DNA of 62,743 bases from an uncultured Prevotella sp. (GTDB lineage Bacteria > Bacteroidota > Bacteroidia > Bacteroidales > Bacteroidaceae): contig CALZXH010000004.1 in NCBI GenBank assembly GCA_945830055.1, forward strand, positions 1-62,743. The letters are read 5' to 3'. Position 1 is the first letter of the stretch. Every line of letters begins with the position of its first letter. Both the position numbers and the translations under genes were made by a program. A model generated the notes under the pieces. That model saw only the letters and a program-made list of their open reading frames with translations, did not search any database and was not told the DNA's origin. Positions 44,736 through 54,200 of the stretch are shown here, piece by piece.

Positions 44736-45851
44736 CTATTTCTGCATTAGCAGCACTATCATTTGCAGGGCAAAGTCGAAGAACACTATCTTGGCATTCG
44801 CATTCTGCGAGATATCCCGTACAGCCCTATTGGCCAGTTCATAGATTTGCAGCACGTTGTCCTCGTTGACGAAGCGCGCGAAGTTGCGCGAGAATTCCTC
44901 CTCCTGCTGTGACATATAGCACAAGTCGGGCTGTCCGAAGTTATAGACGAAATTCTCCCTTATCAGCCTCAGCAAATAGATGAGGAAGCGTTTCTGCTTC
45001 TCCCTGCCGTAGCTCTGCATCGTGTCAGCCCACTGTTTGAGTTCCTTGATATGCCTGCCGTATGCCAGTCGCATGAGTTGGCGGAACATGTCGAGAAACT
45101 GTTCGTTTTCAGAGTCAGCCATCAGCGCCCCCACAGCCGCATTCCAGTTGCCGTTTGCCATGCGTGCTATCCTCACGGCATCTTCCTTTTGAAGCGCCCT
45201 CTTCTCCGTCAGTGCCTGTATCATGCTCTCGTTGTCGATACGCTTGACATCGATGCGCTGCGTACGGCTAAGTATGGTCCCGATGATTTTGTCGGGTTCC
45301 TCGCTCACCATGACGAACAGCGTATAGGCAGGTGGTTCCTCTATCAGTTTCAGCAGTTTGTTGGCACTCTCTGTATTCATTCGTTCGGGCAGCCATATCA
45401 CAGAGACTTTGTAGCCTCCCTGGCTGGCTTTCAGCGCCAGCTTGCGGTTCAGGTTGTCGCTCTCTCCGGCAGTGATGATTGCCTGCTGGTTTTCTGCGCC
45501 TATAGTGTTCATCCACTTGTCCATGGTGAAATAGGGCGATTCGCTGATCATCTGGTGCCACTGCGACACGAAATCATCGCTCACCGGTTTCCTGTCGGCA
45601 CTCATCGAGGGGAGCTTGATGGTGGGAAAGGTGAAATGCAGGTCAGGATGTTCCATCTTCTCCAGCATGGCATCCACATTGTTCTTGGCAGACTGTCGCA
45701 ACACGTGACAGGCGAAAGCCATGGCAAGTGCCATCTTGCCAGCCCCGGCAGGGCCGCACAGCAACAGGGCGTGCGGCATCTTTCCGCTGCCATACATGCT
45801 TTGCAGGCGCTCCTTCACCTCTTGCTGTCCTATCACGTCGTCAAATGTCAT
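44736..45851 (-). CDS. holB: DNA polymerase III delta-prime subunit
   Basis: The 371-residue protein is the AAA+-like clamp-loader subunit. The degenerate Walker A (GPAGAGKMA), SANKLLKLIEEPP and LSRTQRIDVKRI segments are typical of HolB. The usual Cys zinc ribbon of gamma/tau-type subunits is missing, as in other delta-prime proteins. It lies 12 nt after metF and 80 nt before ricT, in one operon. Confidence 0.92.
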   Translation of the reverse strand: MTFDDVIGQQEVKERLQSMYGSGKMPHALLLCGPAGAGKMALAMAFACHVLRQSAKNNVDAMLEKMEHPDLHFTFPTIKLPSMSADRKPVSDDFVSQWHQMISESPYFTMDKWMNTIGAENQQAIITAGESDNLNRKLALKASQGGYKVSVIWLPERMNTESANKLLKLIEEPPAYTLFVMVSEEPDKIIGTILSRTQRIDVKRIDNESMIQALTEKRALQKEDAVRIARMANGNWNAAVGALMADSENEQFLDMFRQLMRLAYGRHIKELKQWADTMQSYGREKQKRFLIYLLRLIRENFVYNFGQPDLCYMSQQEEEFSRNFARFVNEDNVLQIYELANRAVRDISQNANAKIVFFDFALQMIVLLMQK

Positions 45852-45863
45852 GCCCTTGGTTTT

Positions 45864-46820
45864 TTACAGTAGTTTCCTTGCTACCTCCGCCACGGAATCC
45901 ACAGCAGACACCGTGTAGAAGTGAATGTTGTTGACACCCCGGCTATAGAGTTCTCGGCACTGGTGCAACGCCCACTCCACACCTAAGCGCCTTGCCTCTT
46001 CATCCGTCTTGCATTTCACAGCCTCCTGCGCCAGTTCCTGCGGAATGTCACAATGGAAGGTCTTGGGAATCACGGTAAGCTGGCTCAGTTTGGCAAACGG
46101 TTTGATACCCGGAATGATGGGAATGGTAATGCCCATGGCTCGCGCCCTGTCCACAAACTCAAAGTACTTGCGGTTGTCGTAGAACAGCTGCGTCACGGCA
46201 TATCCGGCACCCAAGTCCTGCTTTTCCTTGAGATACATCATATCCATCTCCAGGTTGGGTGACTCCTCATGCTTTTCGGGATAGCATGCCACTCCATAAT
46301 CAAAGGGGGTACCGGGACATTTGATGGGAGTTCCGTCAGCAAAGAAGCCTTCGTTGAAGCGGTTGACCTGCCGTATGAGGTCGGTGGTATGCTCATGCCC
46401 GCCCTTGGTAGCCACGAAACGGTTGTCTTCCTTCGCCTTGTCGCCTCGCAGGAGCAACAGGTTGGAGATATCCAGAAACTGCAGGTCGAGCAGTTCATAC
46501 TCTATCTCCTCAACGGTAGCGCCACTGCAGATGATGTGGGGCTGTACCGGGATATGGAACTTGTTCTGGATGGCGGCAGCAATGGCAATGGTACCCGGAC
46601 GGCGGCGGATGCGATGACGCTGCAGCAGTCCGTTGTCCAACTGGTTATACACATACTCGCTGTGATGGGTAGTGATATTGATGAACAGCGGATCCAGGTC
46701 TTTCAGCTTGTCTATGGTAGCAAAGAGTTTCTCCGTGCCGCTTCCCTTGAGGGGAGGCAACACCTCAAACGAGAAATGCCTTTTCTCTGTCTTTTCCTTG
46801 ATAAGTTCTACAACGGTCAT
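45864..46820 (-). CDS. metF: 5,10-Methylenetetrahydrofolate reductase
   Basis: The 318-residue flavoenzyme reduces methylene-THF to methyl-THF for methionine synthesis. It shows the family signatures FSFEVLPP, PHIICSGAT, LLLRGDK and FFADGTPIKCPG plus GAGYAVTQLFYD and PIIPGIKP. The length matches bacterial MetF. It leads the operon metF-holB-ricT-gldH, and a -7 element lies about 60 nt upstream. Confidence 0.95.
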   Translation of the reverse strand: MTVVELIKEKTEKRHFSFEVLPPLKGSGTEKLFATIDKLKDLDPLFINITTHHSEYVYNQLDNGLLQRHRIRRRPGTIAIAAAIQNKFHIPVQPHIICSGATVEEIEYELLDLQFLDISNLLLLRGDKAKEDNRFVATKGGHEHTTDLIRQVNRFNEGFFADGTPIKCPGTPFDYGVACYPEKHEESPNLEMDMMYLKEKQDLGAGYAVTQLFYDNRKYFEFVDRARAMGITIPIIPGIKPFAKLSQLTVIPKTFHCDIPQELAQEAVKCKTDEEARRLGVEWALHQCRELYSRGVNNIHFYTVSAVDSVAEVARKLL

Positions 46821-46879
46821 GTGTCAAAGCGGGTATTTGTATTGCAAAGTCGATGCAAACACGTGCAGTCTAATTGCTG

Positions 46880-46887
46880 CAAAGGTA
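46880..46887 (-). promoter_or_regulatory. Candidate -7 element of the metF operon
   Basis: On the minus strand the sequence is TACCTTTG. The best -33 candidate (ATTG at 46911-46914) is 23 nt away and imperfect. Confidence 0.45.
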
Positions 46888-46920
46888 CGAAAAAAATGTC
46901 AGTTTCTTTCCAATTATCAC

Positions 46921-47376
46921 CTAATTACGCTTCTCTTTAAAGAAATTCTGCACTATTTCCGCACAATCCGTTTCCAAAACGCCATGTTGCACCACTGTCT
47001 TGGGATGCAATGCCTTAGGCGCATACACGCTGTAGCCGCGCTTGGCATCAGCCGCCCCATATACCACCCTGCTCACCTGCGCCCATCCGATGGCTCCGGC
47101 ACACATCACACAGGGTTCGACGGTAACATAAAGGGTGCAGCCGGTAAGATACTTTCCGCCCAACTGATTGGCAGCCGATGTGAGGGCCAGCATCTCGGCA
47201 TGTGCCGTCACATCACACAGGGTCTCGGTATTGTTGTGCGCCCGGGCGATGACCCTGTCGCGGCACACCACCACGGCACCTATGGGTATCTCTCCCTCGT
47301 CCTGCGCCTTTTGCGCCTCTTGGAGTGCCATACGCATATATCTCTCGTCTGCTTTCTGTTGCTCTTCTGCTGTCAT
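46921..47376 (-). CDS. tadA: tRNA-specific adenosine deaminase
   Basis: The 151-residue cytidine-deaminase-fold enzyme has the zinc motifs HAEMLAL (catalytic Glu) and PCVMCAGA, with the IPIGAVVV segment typical of TadA. It should convert the wobble adenosine of tRNA-Arg(ACG) to inosine. Other nucleoside deaminases share these motifs, so the tRNA role is likely but not proven. It diverges from birA with a full promoter pair between. Confidence 0.9.
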   Translation of the reverse strand: MTAEEQQKADERYMRMALQEAQKAQDEGEIPIGAVVVCRDRVIARAHNNTETLCDVTAHAEMLALTSAANQLGGKYLTGCTLYVTVEPCVMCAGAIGWAQVSRVVYGAADAKRGYSVYAPKALHPKTVVQHGVLETDCAEIVQNFFKEKRN

Positions 47377-47434
47377 ATTGATGATTATTGAGGTGGCTTC
47401 TATCCGTTTCCACCGATTTACAGGATTATAGGCA

Positions 47435-47466
47435 CAAATTTACGAGTTTTGGTACAGATGAGCAAA
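47435..47466 (-). promoter_or_regulatory. Promoter of tadA
   Basis: On the minus strand TTTG (47463-47466) and TAAATTTG (47435-47442) are 20 nt apart. It lies back to back with the birA promoter. Confidence 0.7.
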
Positions 47467-47494
47467 CAATCATCCCTTTTGTTGTCACGATGTT

Positions 47495-47525
47495 TTTGCG
47501 AATTCCACAAATATCACTACTTTTG
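47495..47525 (+). promoter_or_regulatory. Promoter of birA
   Basis: TTTG (47495-47498) and TACTTTTG (47518-47525) are 19 nt apart. The start near 47532 leaves only about 14 nt of leader before the ATG. Confidence 0.7.
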
Positions 47526-47545
47526 CAACAACAAAGGACTGTCCC

Positions 47546-48304
47546 ATGAGAAACATCCGACGCATACATCTGTCACAGACCGACTCTACCAACCACCATG
47601 CCAAAAAACTGTCTCTGGACGACGGGAACGAGATGCTGGTGGTGAGTGCCGACTTCCAGACAGCCGGACGGGGACAGGGTAGCAACACCTGGGAGAGCGA
47701 GGCAGGCAAGAACCTCATGTTCAGCGTCAAGTTCTGCCCGAAGGGTGTGCCTGCCGCCCGTCAGTACATCCTGCTGCAGGCGGCTGCCCTGGCACTCTGC
47801 GAGGTAATCGCAACGATATCGGACAAGGAGGAAGTTACCATCAAATGGCCCAACGACATCTACGTGGGGGACAGAAAAATCAGCGGCACCCTGTCGGAGT
47901 GTACACTCACAGCATCCAGTATCGGCACCTGCATTCTGGGCATCGGCATCAATGTAAACCAACAGCTGTTCACCAGCGATGCGCCCAACCCGGTATCGCT
48001 GTACCAGCTCACAGGTGTCACATACGACAGAGAAGCGTTGCTGGAGCAAGTGCTGGAACGCATGGCATGGTGGATAGACGAGGTGGACAAGGGACATGCT
48101 GACCGCATACATACCTGCTACATGCAGCACCTCTACCGGCGCGAAGACATCTATCCATACCGTGACGGCAACGGCATTTTCAGGGCCTCCGTACAAGGGC
48201 TCACCCCATATGGGCATCTGCTTCTGAAGAAAGAGAGCGGCGAGGTGGGCGAATACGCCTTCAAGGAGGTACAGTTCATCATTCAAGAGGGAGGCCACCC
48301 ATAA
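47546..48304 (+). CDS. birA: Biotin-protein ligase (group I)
   Basis: The 252-residue enzyme attaches biotin to the carboxyl-carrier protein. It has the ligase signatures AGRGQGSNTWES (Gly-rich loop), KWPNDIYVGDRKISG and GIGINVNQQ. There is no N-terminal HTH, so it should not act as a repressor. Its stop lies in the first unit of a 23-nt tandem repeat. Confidence 0.95.
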   Translation: MRNIRRIHLSQTDSTNHHAKKLSLDDGNEMLVVSADFQTAGRGQGSNTWESEAGKNLMFSVKFCPKGVPAARQYILLQAAALALCEVIATISDKEEVTIKWPNDIYVGDRKISGTLSECTLTASSIGTCILGIGINVNQQLFTSDAPNPVSLYQLTGVTYDREALLEQVLERMAWWIDEVDKGHADRIHTCYMQHLYRREDIYPYRDGNGIFRASVQGLTPYGHLLLKKESGEVGEYAFKEVQFIIQEGGHP

Positions 48305-48358
48305 GTGAAGAGTGAGGTCAGCCATAAGTGAAGAGCAGGACTACCCATAAGTAAAGAC
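48299..48358. repeat. Three 14-nt repeats with 23-nt period behind birA
   Basis: The core CCATAAGTGAAGAG is found at 48299-48312 and 48322-48335, with a variant at 48345-48358. The first unit overlaps the birA stop codon and the last ends 31 nt before the pyrH ATG. Confidence 0.7.
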
Positions 48359-48388
48359 ACAAATCAAGAAACAATAAAAACGCAAGAC

Positions 48389-49096
48389 ATGAAACGATTT
48401 AACAGAATCCTATTGAAACTCAGCGGCGAAAGCCTGATGGGAAAACAGAGTTACGGTATCGACCCGGAACGTTTGGGCGACTATGCCAGACAAATCAAGG
48501 AAGTTCACGAAATGGGCGTACAGATTGGCATCGTCATCGGCGGTGGCAATATCTTCAGAGGACTGAGCGGTTCCCAAAAGGGATTTGACCGCGTCAAGGG
48601 CGACCAGATGGGCATGTGTGCCACCGTGATCAACTCCCTGGCATTGAGTTCCGCCCTTGAGGCGCTGGGTGTAAAGACCAAGGTGCTTACCGCTATCCGT
48701 ATGGAACCCATCGGCGAGTTCTACACCAAATGGAAAGCCATCGAAGCTATGCAGGCAGGCTACGTGTGTATCTTCTCGGCAGGTACAGGTTGCCCCTATT
48801 TCACCACCGACACCGGTTCCAGCCTGCGCGGCATCGAGATTGAGGCAGACGTGATGCTGAAAGGCACCCGCGTGGACGGCATCTATACCGCTGACCCGGA
48901 GAAAGACCCCACAGCCACCAAGTTCAAGGAGATTACCTACGACGAAATCTATGCCCGCGGGCTCAAGGTAATGGACCTCACCGCCACCACCATGTGCAAA
49001 GAGAACAACCTGCCCATCTACGTGTTCAACATGGACATCGTGGGCAATCTGAAAAAGGTGATGGAGGGGGAAGACATCGGCACACTGGTACACTAA
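48389..49096 (+). CDS. pyrH: UMP kinase
   Basis: The 235-residue amino-acid-kinase-fold enzyme phosphorylates UMP to UDP. It has KLSGESLMG at the N-terminus, IGGGNIFRG, the RMEPIGEF loop, the GTGCPYFTTDTG segment and VDGIYTADP. The length is typical. It follows birA by 84 nt across the repeat and is followed by a strong terminator. Confidence 0.97.
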   Translation: MKRFNRILLKLSGESLMGKQSYGIDPERLGDYARQIKEVHEMGVQIGIVIGGGNIFRGLSGSQKGFDRVKGDQMGMCATVINSLALSSALEALGVKTKVLTAIRMEPIGEFYTKWKAIEAMQAGYVCIFSAGTGCPYFTTDTGSSLRGIEIEADVMLKGTRVDGIYTADPEKDPTATKFKEITYDEIYARGLKVMDLTATTMCKENNLPIYVFNMDIVGNLKKVMEGEDIGTLVH

Positions 49097-49126
49097 TACC
49101 CTGCCTGTCATCATCCGAACCATACA

Positions 49127-49165
49127 AAACCGCCCGATACAACCTTCTGCTGTATCGGGCGGTTT
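49127..49165. terminator. Bidirectional terminator between pyrH and the DUF4834 gene
   Basis: A perfect 15-bp stem (49127-49141 with 49151-49165) with a 9-nt loop starts with AAA and ends with TTT, so it works on both strands. Confidence 0.85.
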
Positions 49166-49183
49166 CCTGTTCTTTATATTCTT

Positions 49184-49543
49184 TTATTCCTCCGTAAACT
49201 CCACATACTCGCCTTCATCATCCGAAATGATACGCGGTCCTTTATTTTGGGGATTACGCAAGTCTGTAATGGTGTTTCCCTCATCGGTATGCACATGCTG
49301 CTGGCCACCAGAAGCGCTTCCTTGTCCTTGCCGCGACTCACCTGCTTTGCCATAGAAGCCATACTGCCGTTGACGTCTTCCAGTATAGTCACGGTTATGC
49401 CTGTTGGTACGGGCATCATCCTCATTGGTCCACCTCTTGAAGAACTTGGCTCCTTTGTACAAGAAACGCAGCACCACCAGAAAAACCACTGCCAACAAGG
49501 CAAGTAGCAGAAGCAATATGGTCATCAAGCCCTTCAGTATCAT
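49184..49543 (-). CDS. DUF4834-type small membrane protein
   Basis: The 119-residue protein has one long hydrophobic segment (about residues 6-30) followed by a polar, Gln/Arg/Gly-rich tail that ends acidic. This fits the DUF4834 family seen in Bacteroidetes. Its function is unknown. It is the last gene of the psd-pssA operon, 23 nt after pssA, which suggests a role near the lipid-synthesis enzymes. Confidence 0.8.
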   Translation of the reverse strand: MILKGLMTILLLLLALLAVVFLVVLRFLYKGAKFFKRWTNEDDARTNRHNRDYTGRRQRQYGFYGKAGESRQGQGSASGGQQHVHTDEGNTITDLRNPQNKGPRIISDDEGEYVEFTEE

Positions 49544-49566
49544 CTCCTCCTAATTTTTGGTTGTTA

Positions 49567-50280
49567 TCAGCACTTGCTCTTATTAGCGGTGAGCACCGAC
49601 AAAAGCACATACCATGCCACGATGGCTGCAAAACCGCTGACGCGCAGAAAGACAATCAGCGGCACACAAGACACCACAAAGATATACTTGATCTCGTTGC
49701 CTTTCCATCCCCAATGCTTGAACTTCAAGGCAAACATAGGCACTTCTGCCACCAGCATGTAGCTCATCAACAGCATCAGCGCCACCACACCTATCACCAT
49801 CTCTACCGACTGTGACAGGCAGTTCTCCAGTCCTACAATCAACGATGCCCAGAACAGGGCATTGGCAGGGGTAGGCAAGCCTATGAACGAGGTAGTCTGA
49901 CGCTCATCCAGATTGAACTTCGCCAACCTCAAGGCCGAGAAAGCCGCCATGATAAAGGCACTGAAAGGCACGATTTCGGCAAAGAGTCCCCACGTATTTT
50001 CCTTGCATATAGACAGAAGCACGCTATATACCATCGCCGAAGGAGCCAGTCCAAACGTAATCACATCAGCCAGCGAGTCGAGTTCCTTGCCGATGGGTGA
50101 AGAGACACCCAACAGGCGTGCCGACATGCCATCGAAGAAATCGAACACGGCACCCAGAACGATAAAGAGGAACGCCTTTTCGTACAGTCCTAAAAAGGCG
50201 AAATAGGTGGCTATTGCACCGCAGATAAGGTTGCAACAGGTAATGGTATTGGGGATGTTCTTGGTAATGAAGTTAGCCAT
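49567..50280 (-). CDS. pssA: CDP-diacylglycerol-serine O-phosphatidyltransferase
   Basis: The 237-residue inner-membrane enzyme makes phosphatidylserine from CDP-diacylglycerol and serine. The CDP-alcohol transferase motif is present (FDFFDGMSAR then GKELDSLADV, with the Asp residues of the DG...AR...G...D...D pattern). About seven membrane helices are predicted. It follows psd by 53 nt in the same operon, so both steps to phosphatidylethanolamine are linked. Confidence 0.94.
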   Translation of the reverse strand: MANFITKNIPNTITCCNLICGAIATYFAFLGLYEKAFLFIVLGAVFDFFDGMSARLLGVSSPIGKELDSLADVITFGLAPSAMVYSVLLSICKENTWGLFAEIVPFSAFIMAAFSALRLAKFNLDERQTTSFIGLPTPANALFWASLIVGLENCLSQSVEMVIGVVALMLLMSYMLVAEVPMFALKFKHWGWKGNEIKYIFVVSCVPLIVFLRVSGFAAIVAWYVLLSVLTANKSKC

Positions 50281-50333
50281 TGTGTGTGTTCCTTGAAAGA
50301 GGAAGTTCTATTTCCAAAAATACGATTGTCCCT

Positions 50334-51026
50334 TTATTTGGGCAGTTTGGCAATCAAAGTCTGGTCACCCGTGGTGGATTGTCCCATCTTGACGCACACC
50401 TCCGAACCCAACGGCAGATACACATCCACTCGCGAGCCCAGTTTGATAAATCCAAGATGCTCGTCAATAAAGCACTCCTCGCCGGCCTTGGCATAGGTCA
50501 CGATGCGGCGTGCCATGGCACCGGCAATCTGCCGGCACAGCACCTGATGCCCTTCGGGAGTCTCAATCAGCACATCGGCATGCTCATTCTCTTCGCTTGC
50601 CTTAGGCAGCCACGCCTTATGGAAATTGCCGTCCTTATGTGTCACGGAGAGAACCTTGCCATCTACAGGAAACCAGTTGGCATGCACGTTCACCAGACTC
50701 ATGAAGATAGACACCATCAACCTGCGTTCATGGAAGTATTCGTTTTCCTCCACCTCTTCTATCACCACCACCTTGCCGTCGGCAGGTGCTACCACCGTTC
50801 TCTCGGTATCACCATTGTAATAGCGTATGGGACAACGGTAGAAGTTGAGCACTATCGCCCAAACGGTACCAAAGACTGCCACGAACGACCAGAAGGCATA
50901 CTTGCAATCTACAAACTGCCACAGCAGAACAGCTATGGCTATAATCACCAACAGGCTATAGACCAAGGTGTTTGTTCCCTCGTGGTGTATTCTTATTTTC
51001 TTCAGTTTACGGATTCTTTCTCCCAT
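50334..51026 (-). CDS. psd: Phosphatidylserine decarboxylase proenzyme
   Basis: The 230-residue protein belongs to the short, non-enterobacterial Psd group. Two membrane segments near the N-terminus precede the catalytic domain, with the [16 protein letters not shown] and [13 protein letters not shown] segments. The LGS site is where self-cleavage would give the pyruvoyl cofactor. It converts phosphatidylserine to phosphatidylethanolamine. It opens the operon and has a consensus promoter. Confidence 0.94.
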   Translation of the reverse strand: MGERIRKLKKIRIHHEGTNTLVYSLLVIIAIAVLLWQFVDCKYAFWSFVAVFGTVWAIVLNFYRCPIRYYNGDTERTVVAPADGKVVVIEEVEENEYFHERRLMVSIFMSLVNVHANWFPVDGKVLSVTHKDGNFHKAWLPKASEENEHADVLIETPEGHQVLCRQIAGAMARRIVTYAKAGEECFIDEHLGFIKLGSRVDVYLPLGSEVCVKMGQSTTGDQTLIAKLPK

Positions 51027-51112
51027 GTATTGTCAGATTATTGTCTTAGGTTTCTATCACTATCCACCTAAAAGGCGGAAAACCATGCACAAGTTTGCTA
51101 TTATTCAATTTG

Positions 51113-51144
51113 CAAAGGTATGATTATTTTTACACATTAACAAA
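51113..51144 (-). promoter_or_regulatory. Promoter of the psd-pssA operon
   Basis: On the minus strand TTTG (51141-51144) and TACCTTTG (51113-51120) are 20 nt apart, a full match. The leader is about 80 nt. Confidence 0.75.
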
Positions 51145-51227
51145 ATATTTACCGCTTTTCTTTTGGTTGTCTCGGCGATTAGAAGTAACTTAGCGTCCCG
51201 AAACCAACATCATAATCCTTATTTTTT

Positions 51228-54200
51228 ATGCAAGATTTCGTACACCTTCACGTGCACACCTATTATTCTATTCTCGACGGTCAGTCGAAGATAAGCAAAC
51301 TGGTTGACAAGGCGGTGGCAAACGGTATGCGTGGCATGGCTATCACCGACCACGGCAACATGTTTGGCATCAAGGAGTTCTTCGACTGTTGCTGCGGTGT
51401 GAACAAGAAACGCAAGAAGGAAGGGCTGGCACCTTTCAAGCCCATCTTCGGCTGCGAGATGTACGTGGCACGCCGCAGAAAAGAGGACAAGGAGAAAGAG
51501 AAGGGCGACCGCAGCGGCTATCACCTCATCGTACTGGCGAAAAACGAGCAAGGCTACAAAAACCTCATCAAACTGGTGTCCAACTCATGGGTGGACGGAT
51601 ACTATATGCGTCCCCGTACCGACCGTGCCGACCTGGAGCGCTACCACGAAGGACTGATTGTTTGCTCGGCGTGCATTGCCGGCGAGGTACCTGCCAAGAT
51701 ACTGGGCAGCAAGGCCGAGCGTGATGTGTGCAACGAAGAGGTGTTGAAGCAGCGTATGGACGAGGCACGCGAGGCCGTACAGTGGTACAAGCGGGTGTTT
51801 GGCGATGACTACTATCTGGAACTGCAACGGCATGAGGTGAAAGACCCCACCATCCGCGCCAACCGGGAAGCCTTTCCGTTGCAGCAGCGCGCCAACGCAG
51901 GACTGATGGAACTGGCAAAAGAGTTCGGCATCAAACTGATATGCAGCAACGACGTGCATTTTGTGGACCAGGAAAACGCCGAAGCCCACGACCATCTGCT
52001 GTGCCTTTCTACAGGCAAAGACCTGAACGACCCCGACCGAATGATATATACCAAGCAGGAGTGGTTCAAGACGAAAGAGGAGATGAACGAGGTGTTTGCC
52101 GACATCCCCGAGGCACTGGCAAACACCACCGAGATACTGGACAAGGTGGAGATGTATTCCATCGACCATGATCCTATCATGCCTTTCTTCCCCATTCCGG
52201 AAGATTTCGGTACCGAAGAACTGTGGCGCAAGAAATTCTCCGAGCAGGACCTGTTCCGGGAGTTCACCACCGATGAAAACGGCGAAAATCCCTTGTCGCA
52301 GGAAGAGGGAGAGAAGAAGATTGCCAAACTGGGCGGTTATGACAAGCTGTACCGCATCAAATTTGAGGCTGACTATCTGGCAAAACTGGCATACGAAGGA
52401 GCCAGACGGCGCTATGGGGAGCCCCTCTCCAAAGAGGTGGACGACCGTGTGCGCTTTGAGCTGCATATCATGAAGACGATGGGTTTCCCGGGGTACTTCC
52501 TCATCGTACAGGACTTTATCAACTCTGCCCGCGACGAACTGGGGGTGATGGTAGGACCGGGACGTGGTTCCGCCGCCGGTTCTGTGGTAGCTTACTGCTT
52601 GGGCATCACCAAGATTGACCCATTGAAATACGATCTGCTGTTCGAGCGTTTCCTGAACCCCGACCGTATCTCACTGCCCGATATAGATACCGACTTCGAC
52701 GACGACGGCAGAGGAAAGGTATTGAAGTGGGTGGAAGACAAATACGGGCACGAGAACTGCGCGCATATCATCACCTATGCCAGCATGGCCACCAAGAACT
52801 CCATCAAGGATGTGGCACGTGTGGAGAACCTTCCGCTTGCCACCTCAAATGCGCTGTGCAAGGCTATCCCCGACCGTCTGCCCGACGGTATGAAGATGAA
52901 TCTGGTGAATGCCATCAAGTGCACCCCGGAACTGAGGGATGCAGAGGCCTCGACCGACGAGAAACTGAGCAACACCATCAAATATGCCAAGATGCTTGAA
53001 GGTACCGTGCGCGGCACCGGCATCCATGCCTGCGGCTTCATCATCTGCCGTGACCCTATCAGCAACTGGGTACCTGTATCTACTGCCGACGACCCTGACT
53101 TCAAGGACACCAAGACCAACTGTACCCAGTACGACGGACACGTGATAGAATCAACGGGACTCATCAAGATGGACTTCCTGGGACTGAAGACACTGTCGGA
53201 GATGAAAGAGGCTGTGGCACTCATCAAGCGCACCAGGGGAATAGACATCGACCTGGACAATATTCCCATCGACGACCCTGCCACCTACAAACTGTATCAG
53301 GAGGGGCGCACCATCGGCACCTTCCAGTTTGAGTCGGCGGGTATGCAGAAGTATCTGCGCGAACTGCAGCCCACGGTATTTGAGGACCTGATTGCCATGA
53401 ATGCCCTCTACCGACCGGGACCTATGGACTATATCCCATCGTTCATCGCCCGCAAGACAGGGCGCGAACCCATCCAATACGACATCCCCTGCATGGAGAA
53501 ATACCTGAAAGACACCTACGGTATCACGGTATATCAGGAGCAGGTGATGCTTCTCTCCCGACAGTTGGCAGACTTCACCCGAGGCGAGAGTGATGCGCTC
53601 CGCAAGGCGATGGGAAAGAAGAAGAAGGATATTGTAGATGCCATGAAGCCCAAGTTTATCGAGGGTGGAAAGAAAAACGGGCACGACCCGCAGGTGCTGG
53701 AGAAGATATGGGCAGACTGGGAGAAGTTTGCCTCGTATGCCTTCAACAAGAGTCATGCCGCCTGCTACTCCTGGGTGGCGTTCCAGACCGCCTACCTCAA
53801 GGCCAACTTCCCCGCAGAGTTCATGGCTGCCATCATGAGCCGGCGCAAGGACGACATCAAGGAAATCACCAAACTGATGGACGAATGCAAATCGCTGGGC
53901 ATAGCCACCCTTGGTCCCGACGTGAACGAGAGTATCGAGAAGTTTGGTGTGAACTCGCACGGTGAGATACGCTTCGGACTGGGTGCCATCAAGGGCATGG
54001 GCAGCGCTGCAGCTACCGCCATCATCGCCGAGCGCGAGAAAAACGGAGCCTACAAAGACATCTTTGACTTCATCCAGAGGGTCAACCTGAGTGCCGTGAA
54101 CCGCAAGTGCGTGGAGAACCTGGCATTAAGCGGTGCCTTCGACAGTTTTGCGGGCATCCGTCGCGAGGACTTCTTCACCGTGAACAACAAGGGAGTCACC

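Noticed and set aside
48299..48358. Possible mini-CRISPR behind birA
   Set aside because: The 9-nt gaps between cores are far too short to be spacers.
51585..52466. Minus-strand frame of 293 codons
   Set aside because: It is antisense to dnaE.
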